The notes under the pieces: model-generated | Seen by the model: only the letters and a program-made list of their open reading frames with translations | Database searches by the model: none | Told to the model about the DNA's origin: nothing | Shown here: positions 9,741 to 22,500 of the stretch, piece by piece | How positions within the stretch are numbered: position 1 is the stretch's first letter | How the letters are laid out: every line of letters starts with the position of its first letter | Position numbers and translations under genes: made by a program | Source: Methylotenera sp. | GTDB taxonomy: Bacteria > Pseudomonadota > Gammaproteobacteria > Burkholderiales > Methylophilaceae | Assembly (NCBI GenBank): GCA_013141075.1 | Contig: JABFRQ010000001.1 | Location: 186,001-250,000 of the forward strand | Direction: 5' to 3' | DNA length: 64,000 nt

Positions 9741-10360
9741 TGCGCGATTTATTTATTACCCCACAACCCGAGTTGTTGAGTAGTTGGCTGCAAGCTGTTC
9801 CTAAAGCCAAGCGCATCACTGGGCTTAACGAAATTACCTCGACGCAGCAAGAAACCATTTGCTGGGTGCATATTGATATTGCAGGGCAAAAGCCATTGGC
9901 TGACATTTTGCCCGCCATTCTCAAGCATGCGCCAAGCACAAAAATAATTGTGCTAGCGAATGCGCCTAGCCAATCAGAAGCGTTTTATGCATTAGGTTTG
10001 GGCGCACAAGGTTATTGCCATGCTTTTAGCCCTAGCAAAGTTTTAAAAGAAATAAAAACCGTGGTTACCCACGGCGGCATTTGGGTGGGTAGCGACTTTT
10101 TAAAACAACTCATTCACGCCACTACAAATTTGGCGGGTAATAAAACGCATCAAGTTTCAATATTGCTGGCTAAGCTCACCAAGCGTGAGCAGCAAGTAGC
10201 CATAGAAGCAGCCAAGGGCTTAAGCAATAAAGAAATTGCGAGAATTTTGAATATTACAGATAGAACCGTAAAAGCGCATTTATCATCTGCGTTTGAAACA
10301 TTAGGCGCAAAAGATAGGTTGCATTTAGCGCTTATGCTAAATGACAATTCATTGAAATAG
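9740..10360 (+). CDS. LuxR-family transcriptional regulator with degenerate receiver domain
   Basis: 206 residues. The C-terminal 65 residues are a clear NarL/LuxR helix-turn-helix (LTKREQQVAIEAAKGLSNKE, followed by IARILNITDRTVKAHL). The N-terminal 130 residues fold-match a receiver in spacing, but the acidic pair normally near residue 10 is absent (MRDLFITPQPEL). The usual GYLLK lysine is replaced (GYCHAFSPSK), and the only candidate phospho-acceptor is the Asp in HIDIAG. It therefore looks like a pseudo-receiver that responds to something other than classical phosphotransfer. It is the third gene of the secretion operon and ends 181 bp before the giant adhesin, the likeliest target. Confidence 0.85.
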   Translation: MRDLFITPQPELLSSWLQAVPKAKRITGLNEITSTQQETICWVHIDIAGQKPLADILPAILKHAPSTKIIVLANAPSQSEAFYALGLGAQGYCHAFSPSKVLKEIKTVVTHGGIWVGSDFLKQLIHATTNLAGNKTHQVSILLAKLTKREQQVAIEAAKGLSNKEIARILNITDRTVKAHLSSAFETLGAKDRLHLALMLNDNSLK

Positions 10361-10468
10361 CAAATCCCTCTCTGCACTGCTGCGCCAGTCATTAAGTAGC
10401 GCACATTGTCCATCAGTACAATATATTTCACCCTAAAACTCGTGTCTAATCGCGTAATCAATAAAAGT

Positions 10469-10494
10469 AATATTGGCTTAGCAGCGCCAATATT
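10469..10494. promoter_or_regulatory. Perfect inverted repeat in the leader of the giant adhesin gene
   Basis: AATATTGGC (10469-10477) and GCCAATATT (10486-10494) form a perfect 9-bp inverted repeat with an 8-nt spacer, ending 47 bp before the adhesin ATG. No T-run follows, so it is not an intrinsic terminator. It could be an operator for the adjacent LuxR-type regulator or an mRNA hairpin. Confidence 0.35.
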
Positions 10495-10541
10495 TAAGCA
10501 GCATCTATTTAATTAAAACCGTTTTAAAAAAGAGACTCATC

Positions 10542-13500
10542 ATGGCAACCATCGGCACCGTAGTTTTATTAACTGGCAAAGCATTTGCAATCAATGAACA
10601 AGGTGTTCAGCGTGAATTGCATTTAGGCGACACCCTGCAACCAGGTGACATTATTATTGCCCCCAAAGGTGCGGTGGTGGAATTGAGCCTAGTTAATGGC
10701 CAGCAGGTGCAAATAAGTGAACAACAAACCGTAAACTTTACGCCTGAGCTATCTGATGCAATCTTGAATAATGTAATTGACCCAAGTGCAGCCTCAATTG
10801 ACCAAGCGACTATTCAAACAGTTGTTCAAGCCATTGCTTCAGGGCAAGATATAAATGATGTTGCCAAAGCCTTAGAAAATCAAAATCTTGGCGGGCCAGC
10901 AGGTCAAGATGAGCACTCATTTGTTGATTTGTTAAGAATCGATGAAGTGCTGAATCAGTTTGAATACCGCTACGATGTAGCTAGTCGCGAGTTCACCGAT
11001 ACAAATCCGCTACAGCAAGATCGCCAAGTACTAAGCGCAGATGTGCCTTACAGCGCCGTTAATGTGTCGCGTATTGACCAAGACTTAAACAGTTTTAACT
11101 TTCAATACGGCTGGAAAAAGAATGATTTTGAAAGCCGTCGCTACGAAGACATTCGAGATGATTTTGACAAATTACACACACAACCAAGCACCAATAAGGC
11201 GCCTACAGCCATCGCCACGCCAGCCTCAGGCAATGAAGATGGCGGCAATATTTCAGTTAATTTAAGCGGCACAGATACTGACGGTACGATTGCAAACGTA
11301 ACTGTTAGCAGTTTACCGCCAGCAAGCCAAGGTTTACTAACAAAGGCCGATGGTTCGCCTGTTGTGGCTGGCGTACCACTCACGCCCGCAGAAGCTGCTG
11401 GTTTAATTTTCACACCTGCGCCAAACTTTAATGGCACGGTGAACATTCCATTTACAGTGACAGACAACCAAGGCGCTACTTCACCTGTGGCAGTTGCGCC
11501 AATTACAGTAAATTCTGTTAATGACGCGCCTACTGCGGCCAATGGTAGCCTCAGCCCCACTGAAGACAACACGCCAATGACCGTACCATTAGCAGGCTCT
11601 GATGTCGACGGCACAATTGCTAGCTACACAATTACCTCAGGCCCAACCACTGCACAAGGTGCACTTGTCTATGACAATGACGGCAACCCTACTACGCCGC
11701 CAATTGCTGTGCCATTCAATACACCACTAACGCCAGAACAAGCGGCTACCGTAAAGTTTGTACCTGCGGCCAATTATAATGGCTCTGTTGCGCCTATTGT
11801 TTACACCGTTACTGACAACCAAGGTTTGCCTTCTGCGCCTGCAACCATCACGGTCAATGACATTCCACCAAACAATGATGCGCCTGTGGCGGTGGACGAC
11901 CTCGCCAGCACGCCAATCAATACGGCGGTGCTGCTCAATTTAGCGGCGAATGATACCGATGTGGATGGCGATATTTTGACCGTTAAATCAATTAACGGTA
12001 CAGATTTAACCCCTGGTACTACACAAATCATCCCTGTACCTAATGGTACAGTCAATGTTTCTGCAGCAGGCGTGATGACCTTTACGCCTAACTTGAACTA
12101 CACAGGGCCTGCGGTGTTTGACTATGTCGTCACTGATCCTACTGGTGCTACTGATGTCGGTACGGTGACGGTGAATGTGGGTACCAATAATCCGCCAACC
12201 AGTGTAGATGTGCTTAAAACCATCGCTGAAGATACGCCACTGGTGTTAGGTACCGCGGATTTTGCCTTCGCTGATGCCGATCTAGGGCAAACTTTAGTCA
12301 ACGTACGGATAGATGTCTTGCCAACGAATGGGTCACTGACGCTCAATGGCAATCCTGTGCTTGCAGGTGCAGTAATCTCTGTGGCAGACATCGCAGCAGG
12401 GAGTTTGGTGTTTACGCCTGCGCTTAATGCCAATGGCGTGGCATATGCCAACTTTACCTTCAGTGTGCAAGATAGTGCTGGGGCGTTTGATACAGTCCCG
12501 AATACTGTCACCATCAATGTGACCCCTGACAATGATGCACCTGTGGCCGTGGCCGATACCGCACCGACCACCGTCATTGAGTCTGGGGTGAACCCAGGCA
12601 ATACGGCGTTTACCGGCACACCAAGTGCAACAGGCAATGTACTGAGCAATGATACCGATGTCGATGTGCTTGACACTAAAGCAGTCAATAGCGTCAATGG
12701 CGTAAGCGCCAATGTCGGCGCGGTGGTGAACGGTACCTACGGTTCTATTACCATTGCCTTGGATGGTACTTATACCTATACCTTAGACAACAATCTGCCT
12801 GCGACCCAAGCCTTAGCCCAAGGGGCAGCAGTCGTAGAAACCTTTAACTACACGCTTAAAGACAGTGCGAATGCCGTGTCTAATAGCACGACCCTGACCA
12901 TTAACATCACTGGTACCAATGATGCGCCAATTGCGGTAGTAGATACCGCAGCGGTGACAGAGTCTGGGGTCAACCCAGGCAATACCGCGTTTGCTGGCAC
13001 GCCTACCGCAACAGGTAATGTGCTCACCAATGATACCGATGTCGATACGGCGGATACTAAAACCGTGTCTGCGGTCAATGGCCTAGCCGCTAATGTGAAT
13101 GCGCCTAGTGTGGCGGGGTCTTACGGTAGCATTACCATTGCCGCTAACGGCACTTATACCTATACCTTGAACAATGCCTTACCAGCAACCCAGGCCTTAG
13201 ACCAAGGCCAAGTGGTCAATGATGTGTTTACTTATACGGTAGTCGATGCCAATGGGGCGACCAGTACTGCGACCATTAGTGTGGCGGTCACAGGCACCAA
13301 TGATTTACCGATTGCAGTGACTGATACTTACAGCATGAATGAGGATAGTCCAGCGATTACGCTGACGCCATTGACCGCGGATAGCGATCCTGATGGCACG
13401 ATTCCATCGATCTTAAGCATTAACGGTACTGCAATGCCTGCGCTTGGCACCGCCGCGACCATTAGTGTGCCTAACGGCACGGTCAATGTGTCAACCACTG

Positions 13501-16500
13501 GCGTCATCAGCTTTACCCCTACACTTAACTACAATGGCACGTTTAGTTTTCCGTACATCATTACTGATAGTAATGGCGCGACCGCCACCGCTAATCAAAC
13601 CATTACCGTGACAGCGGTCAATGATGCACCTGTGGCCGTGGCCGATACCGCACCGACCACCGTCATTGAGTCTGGGGTGAACCCAGGCAATACGGCGTTT
13701 ACCGGCACACCAAGTGCAACAGGCAATGTACTGAGCAATGATACCGATGTCGATGTGCTTGACACTAAAGCAGTCAATAGCGTCAATGGCGTAAGCGCCA
13801 ATGTCGGCGCGGTGGTGAACGGTACCTACGGTTCTATTACCATTGCCTTGGATGGTACTTATACCTATACCTTAGACAACAATCTGCCTGCGACCCAAGC
13901 CTTAGCCCAAGGGGCAGCAGTCGTAGAAACCTTTAACTACACGCTTAAAGACAGTGCGAATGCCGTGTCTAATAGCACGACCCTGACCATTAACATCACG
14001 GGTACCAATGATGCGCCAATTGCGGTAGTAGATACCGCAGCGGTGACAGAGTCTGGGGTCAACCCAGGCAATACCGCGTTTGCTGGCACGCCTACCGCAA
14101 CAGGTAATGTGCTCACCAATGATACCGATGTCGATACGGCGGATACTAAAACCGTGTCTGCGGTCAATGGCCTAGCCGCTAATGTGAATGCGCCTAGTGT
14201 GGCGGGGTCTTACGGTAGCATTACCATTGCCGCTAACGGCACTTATACCTATACCTTGAACAATGCCTTACCAGCAACCCAGGCCTTAGACCAAGGCCAA
14301 GTGGTCAATGATGTGTTTACTTATACGGTAGTCGATGCCAATGGGGCGACCAGTACTGCGACCATTAGTGTGGCGGTCACAGGCACCAATGATTTACCGA
14401 TTGCAGTGACTGATACTTACAGCATGAATGAGGATAGTCCAGCGATTACGCTGACGCCATTGACCGCGGATAGCGATCCTGATGGCACGATTCCATCGAT
14501 CTTAAGCATTAACGGTACTGCAATGCCTGCGCTTGGCACCGCCGCGACCATTAGTGTGCCTAACGGCACGGTCAATGTGTCAACCACTGGCGTCATCAGC
14601 TTTACCCCTACACTTAACTACAATGGCACGTTTAGTTTTCCGTACATCATTACTGATAGTAATGGCGCGACCGCCACCGCTAATCAAACCATTACCGTGA
14701 CAGCGGTCAATGATGCACCTGTGGCCGTGGCCGATACCGCACCGACCACCGTCATTGAGTCTGGGGTGAACCCAGGCAATACGGCGTTTACCGGCACACC
14801 AAGTGCAACAGGCAATGTACTGAGCAATGATACCGATGTCGATGTGCTTGACACTAAAGCAGTCAATAGCGTCAATGGCGTAAGCGCCAATGTCGGCGCG
14901 GTGGTGAACGGTACCTACGGTTCTATTACCATTGCCTTGGATGGTACTTATACCTATACCTTAGACAACAATCTGCCTGCGACCCAAGCCTTAGCCCAAG
15001 GGGCAGCAGTCGTGGAAACCTTTAACTACACGCTTAAAGACAGTGCGAATGCCGTGTCCAATAGCACCACCCTGACCATTAACATCACGGGTACTAATGA
15101 TGCGCCAATTGCGGTAGTAGATACCGCAGCGGTGACAGAGTCTGGGGTCAACCCAGGCAATACCGCGTTTGCTGGCACGCCTACCGCAACAGGTAATGTG
15201 CTCACCAATGATACCGATGTCGATACGGCGGATACTAAAACCGTGTCTGCGGTCAATGGCCTAGCCGCTAATGTGAATGCGCCTAGTGTGGCGGGGTCTT
15301 ACGGTAGCATTACCATTGCCGCTAACGGCACTTATACCTATACCTTGAACAATGCCTTACCAGCAACCCAGGCCTTAGACCAAGGCCAAGTGGTCAATGA
15401 TGTGTTTACTTATACGGTAGTCGATGCCAATGGGGCGACCAGTACTGCGACCATTAGTGTGGCGGTCACAGGCACCAATGATTTACCGATTGCAGTGACT
15501 GATACTTACAGCATGAATGAGGATAGTCCAGCGATTACGCTGACGCCATTGACCGCGGATAGCGATCCTGATGGCACGATTCCATCGATCTTAAGCATTA
15601 ACGGTACTGCAATGCCTGCGCTTGGCACCGCCGCGACCATTAGTGTGCCTAACGGCACGGTCAATGTGTCAACCACTGGCGTCATCAGCTTTACCCCTAC
15701 ACTTAACTACAATGGCACGTTTAGTTTTCCGTACATCATTACTGATAGTAATGGCGCGACCGCCACCGCTAATCAAACCATTACCGTGACAGCGGTCAAT
15801 GATGCACCTGTGGCCGTGGCCGATACCGCACCGACCACCGTCATTGAGTCTGGGGTGAACCCAGGCAATACGGCGTTTACCGGCACACCAAGTGCAACAG
15901 GCAATGTACTGAGCAATGATACCGATGTCGATGTGCTTGACACTAAAGCAGTCAATAGCGTCAATGGCGTAAGCGCCAATGTCGGCGCGGTGGTGAACGG
16001 TACCTACGGTTCTATTACCATTGCCTTGGATGGTACTTATACCTATACCTTAGACAACAATCTGCCTGCGACCCAAGCCTTAGCCCAAGGGGCAGCAGTC
16101 GTGGAAACCTTTAACTACACGCTTAAAGACAGTGCGAATGCCGTGTCCAATAGCACCACCCTGACCATTAACATCACGGGTACTAATGATGCGCCAATTG
16201 CGGTAGTAGATAGCGCGAATGTAGTCGAAGCTGGGAACAATTTAGGTGTTTTAGCAAATAATGCAACCGATAATTTTGCAGGTACATTTAGCGCAACTGG
16301 TAACGTGTTGACCAATGACACAGATGTTGATACAGGAAACACCAAGACCGTGTCTGCAGTCAATGGCTTGAGCGCAAATGTGGGTGCGCCTAGCATAGCG
16401 GGCACCTATGGCACGGTGACTATTGCTGCTAACGGCACTTATACTTACACTCTAAACAATACCTTGCCAGCCACACAGGCATTAACGCAAGGGCAAACGG

Positions 16501-19500
16501 TTACTGATGCATTTACCTACACGGTAATTGATAGTAATGGTGCCACTAGTACCGCTAACCTTAATGTAACAGTAACAGGCACTAACGACAGACCAACCCT
16601 GAACTTAAACCCAAGCAGCCCGCTTGACGAAGGTTTTTGGTTAACCAACTACACAGAAAATGGTGCGCCAATTTCTATTGCAGATACTGACATTGCCATT
16701 ACTGATATCGATGATACAAACATAGAATCTGCAGTGATTACGCTACTCAACCCGCAAGCTGGTGATGTAATGGCGGTAGGCACATTGCCTGCAGGCATTA
16801 CCTTTACGCAAGTGGGCAATGTCATCACCTTATCTGGCAGTGCAACTAAAGCTGATTACCAGCTAGCCATTAGAGCCATTACCTACGCAAGCACAAGCGA
16901 CAACCCAGTAGCGGGAGACCGTTTAATTGAAGCGTATGTGAATGACGGTCAAGCGCAATCTACCGTGGTAGGTGCGGTGATTACGGTGGTTGCGGACAAT
17001 GACCCACCCGTGCTAGATTTAGATGCCAGCGCCGCAAGCACAGGCTTTACGACTACATTCAATGCAAGTACAGGCAGCCCTGTGCCGATTGGCGATGTGG
17101 ATGTGAGTGTGATTGACCCTGATAGCAATATCGTCAGCGCGACGATTACTCTGACCAATTTGCAGGCTGGCGATCTGTTCGTTGCTGGCACTATGCCAGT
17201 GGGGATAGCAGCCACAATAGTAGGCAATGTTGTAACATTATCGGGCTCTGCCAGCGTGTCTAGCTATCAGGTAGCAATTCGTGCGATTAACTTTGATACT
17301 ACTTCTATCAACACAACGGCTCGTTTAATTAACGTGGTAGTTAACGATGGCACTGTAAACAGCAATATAGCCACAACAACGGTCACCATCTTGGGCACCA
17401 TAGCAGGCGTACCTGTACTTGATTTAGATGCGAACGACAGTAGCGGTGCGACTACAACGGCGTATCAAGGCAAATTTACTGTGGGCGCAACTGCGGTTGC
17501 AATTGCAGATACTGATGTGTTGGTTACAGACAGCAATAGCACCAATATGACTAGTGCAACAATCATGCTTACGAACGCACAAACAGGTGATGTTTTGACT
17601 GCTGGTACTATGCCAATTGGTATTACTGCCAGCATTGTTGGCAACGTGGTGACCCTAACAGGCTCAGCCACAATTGCCGCTTACCAAACCGCTATCCGTG
17701 CCATTACTTTTTCTAATTCTTTAGGTGCTCCAGTTTTAACTGACCGAGTTTTCAATGTGGTTGTGAATGACGGCACAACCCCTAGCAATACTGCGGTGAG
17801 CACTATTAGCATGAATCGCGCGCCTACCATTGATCTAGATGCAAATAACAGCACCACAACAGGCAATAACTACATCACCACTTATACAGATGGTGCTGGC
17901 GCGGTTGCTTTAAGCGATATTGATATTGCGGTAGTGGATGCTGATGGCATTATTATGAGCGCCTCTATTACCTTAACCAACCCAAAAACAGGTGATATGT
18001 TTACGGTGGGGACATTGCCATCTGGCATTACAGCTACCGTTGCAGGTAACACAGTGTCGTTATCTGGCTCAGCTACGCCCGCCGATTACCAAACAGCAAT
18101 CGGCGCTATTTCGTTTAGCAATAGCACTGGTACGCCAGATACCACACCACGCAATATTACAGTAACGGTGAATGACGGGGCAGCGACTTCAAGCACTGCA
18201 ATCGCCACAATCAATGTTGTAGACGTCAATAGTCCACCAGTGCTTGATTTAGACGCAAGTGCGGTAGGTACTGGTTACTCAACATTCTATAGCGTGGTGA
18301 CAAGACCAAATGTTGCAATTAGTGATACGGATGTTAGCGTAACTGATGTTGATAGTAGCAACATTACAAGCGCAGCCATTACACTTACAAACGCACAATT
18401 AGGTGACATACTCATTGCGGGCGCTATGCCTTTGGGCATTACCGCCAGTGTTGTTGGCAATGTGGTGACACTATCTGGCGCTGCTTTCTATACCGATTAC
18501 CAAGCCGCAATACGCGCGATTAGTTTTAACAGCTCTTCATCTGATTTAACTGCGCGTGATATTACGGTAACCGTAACAGATGGCACTAGCAACAGCAACA
18601 CCGCCCACACTACGATTACAATTATTGCTGCCAATACCCCACCAGTGGCTGACACAGTCGCTGTAACTGGTAATGAAGATACGCTTATTCCAGTGGTGCT
18701 TCACGGCACAGATGCTGATGGTACAGTGACTAACTTCTCGCTATCTACATTGCCACTAAATGGCCAGCTATACTTAGATGCAGCAATGACGCAATTAGCA
18801 CCTACAGGCATATTACTGGCGGCTAGCGGCGGTTCGCTAACCGTTTACTTTAAACCGTTGGTAGATTGGAACGGCAGTGTGAATTTCAATTACACCGCAT
18901 CCGATAACGTGGGTGGCGTTTCACCAACTGCGACCGCTACAGTAACAGTAACGCCAGTAAGCGATGGCTCGCCAATTGCGGTGGCCGATGCTTACAGCAC
19001 AACCTTAAGTGCATCTATCAATATTACTAAAGCCTCGCTACTAGCTAACGACACTTTGACAGATAACGCAACAATTACAGACTTTACCGCACCAACAGGT
19101 GGTACGCTGGTTGATAACGGCACTTATTACACCTACACCGCGCCTGCCACGGCTGGCGCACGTACCTTCACTTATACGATTACCGACCAAGATGGCCAAA
19201 CCAGCATAGCAACGGTAAATATTGGGGTATTTGGTGCGGGTGATGATTTTGCAGTCGTACAAGAATCCGCGCTAGTTGAAGGCGCGGGGACTAAAGTAGT
19301 TACAGGTAACTTGTTCACCAACGATGCTGGTAACACCAGTGTCACAAGTGCCACTATGACCAGCACCAATACAGCCATTGGCACTGCCAATGTAACCAGC
19401 ACCACCACAACAGCAACTACCATTACCATTGTTAGCCAGATTGGCACGTTAGTTATTGATAGAGCAGGTGGTAACTACACCTACACACTTAATAATGCCG

Positions 19501-22500
19501 CTAATAACACAACCAGCAATGCGAGTGTAGAAGAAACCTTTAGTTACGTAGGCAATAGCTCTAGCGCAGTGCTACACGTTACTGTGCAAGATGACAGGCC
19601 AGTTGCTTCAAATATTGTCATTGAAATCCCTGAACAAGTATTACCAAAATACTCGTTAGTATTGGTGTTAGATTGTTCTGGCAGTATGGCTGACCAAGTG
19701 AAATCAGTGGCTGTGGATGGCACAGTGACGCTTACTACGCGTATGGCCGTGCAAAACAGTGCAGTGTCTGCCTTGATAAGGGAATACTTCAGCCAGGCTA
19801 CCGATGTATCAGTAAAAATTGTAGCATTTGCTTCTACTGCCCAAATTATGAATGCTGGGGTGGCTTATACAAATGCAGACACAGCAGTTGCGGCGGTTGC
19901 TGGTCTTGCTGCTGGAGGAAACACAATCAATGGCATTGCGATAGGAAACCTAACTAACTATCAAGATGGACTCACTAAGGCACAAACTGCGATGGGGACT
20001 ACAATAGACCCAACTAGGTCGAACAACATCTACTTCTTGTCTGATGGTGATCCGACGGGTGGAGGAGCCCCAGTAGCCACCTCCGGTTATACCAGCTACT
20101 TGACTTTACACCCAGAAATCAATTCCTACGGCATTGCCGTTGGCTCTGGCATTGTGAATTTAACCCACCTAGACCAAATTAACAACGTAGATATTCTAGG
20201 TGATGGCGTGCGCGACCCTGCAATTGTAGTGGCAGACGTTAGCAAGCTAGAAGATACGCTACTATCCACCGTGCCTCAAGGTTATGGTGGTAACGTTATC
20301 TCGGCCAATAGTGCTTCTAGCGTTAATTTTGGTGCGGATGGTGGTTACGTTAACCAAGTATCATTATTGCTAGATACTGACAGCAACCCGCTCACGGCTG
20401 AGCAACTGGTTGCCTTTAATTATAATATTGGCACTAACCAAATCACTTGGGCTGGTGGATTCCCCACAGGTTCACCAGCAACAGGCAATCTGCTTACGCT
20501 AAATGCGAGCAAGGGTTTTGCACATGGCACCTTGGTGTTTGATTTTACAACAGGCGATTACACCTACCTGACAGCAGGTCTTGCGCATGAAGGTGATAGC
20601 TTTAGCCTAAATTTTGTAGCGGTGGATAAAGATGGTGATACATCATCGGCTACTCAAACCATCTCAATTGTAGATGGCAAACCAGTAGCTAATAATGACT
20701 CTGATACGCTTACTGCACTTAGCCAGTTCTTAGAAGGCAATGTAATTACGGGTATGGGCACCGATGGTGGCATCAGCGCAACATCACAACTGACCTCATT
20801 TACCGCATCAGCATCTGGTGTGGATAACCCTGCCGACAATGCACAAGTAACGTCAATTGTATTTAAAGGCAACACTTATAACCTGACTGTAAATAGCACA
20901 GGCAGTAGCTCTGGTGGCAACTATGCCATCAGCGGTGGTGAGCTAAGCTGGATACATGCCAGCAACGGTAGCAAGCTGATATTTGATGAGAATGGTCATT
21001 ACAAATACACCCCACCAACAGCGGATATTCCTGTAAGTTCACCATTGCCGCCTGCAGCAGCCGTGCTGCCGATACTTACCGTATCTAACGCGGCTGTAAC
21101 TGAAAGCGCTACAACTACCTATGCGCAATTTACTGTTAGTTTGTCTGCACCAAGTGCAACTAATACGACTGTTACGCTAGCCTTGCCTGGAGCGGCGGGC
21201 ATGGGCATAAATACCGCCACAAGCGGAACTGATTATTCAGCCACATTACAATATTCTACCGATGGCGGTGCCACTTGGTCGGTCACTGCAGCAACGCCTT
21301 CCGCAGTCATCACGGCAGGTCAAACTTCATTGCTGGCAAGAGTTCAGATTCTTGATACAGCTGGGGGTGAAGCGACTGAGAATTTCCGCTTGACTGCAAC
21401 GCGCACTGCTGGGAGCACAGCCAACACCACAGCGACGGGTTACGCGGTCATTACCGATAATGATACTGGCGCAACAATCATTCCAACGGCATCCATCAGT
21501 GACGTTACTATTAACGAAACGGCTGGCACGGCTACCTTCTCAATTAGCTTGTCATCTAACCCTGGCGCTAATGTTAGCGTTACTTGGGCAACCGCTGATG
21601 GCTCTGCTATTGCGGGGCAGGATTACACTGCGGCTGGCGCAACAACAGCGAACTTCACTACAGCAAATTGGGCGACGCCTAAAACCTTTACCGTAAATAT
21701 CACCAATGATGCGGTTTTAGAGGGTACTGAAGCATTTTTCGTAAACCTTACGGCCACCAGCAATGCAACTAGGGCAATTATTGGCGATGGTACAGGTGTT
21801 GCTACGATAACCAATGTGGGCGGCTCTCTTACCGCGCCAATCGTTATCCTTGAAACTGACCCAGCATTGGTACCTGCTAACGGCATTACATTGCAGGGCA
21901 TGTTGTCAACCAGCAGTGTTGCTGGATCAGCACCCGTGCTTTACGCCACAGGTGCCACAGGTGGTGCCGGTGTAACTAACAATCAACTTCAAAACCTGGA
22001 AACCTTGGTGATAAATTTCAGCGCGGCTACACACCCACAAGGCGTGCAAAACCTTAAATTTGAAGTTACCAACAGTGGCGCAGCTGAGGCGGTGACCTAT
22101 ACTTTTTACGCAATTGATGGGCATGAGCTTGGCCAATACACAGTTGCAGGTAATGGTTGGACTACCATGCCTGCGGAATTCAGTGGCGTTGCCAAGGTAA
22201 CAATGCTGGCCGATACTGGCACAAATGTAAGGATTCATGCGGTGCAGTATAATGACGTAATCAATACGCCAGCAGCAACTCCTGTTGCGCCAGAAATTAT
22301 TCAGTACACACTTACTGATACCGATGGAGATACTTCTAGCGCTTCACTCACGTTGAACATTACCACGAATGTATTTGCAGGGGATGCGACTGCTAACACC
22401 ATTACTGGCACAGCGGCAAACGATGCAATTAACGGCTTAGCTGGCGATGATAATTTAATTGGCTCAGCAGGCCACGATATTATTCAAGGTGGTGATGGTA

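Noticed and set aside
12531-16211. Possible CRISPR-like array
   Set aside because: Unit is 1089 bp, coding and in frame, without short repeats or unique spacers.
12122-16405. Repeated minus-strand open frames of 68 and 76 codons across the adhesin repeats
   Set aside because: They repeat with the 1089-bp unit and are antisense shadows of the coding repeats.
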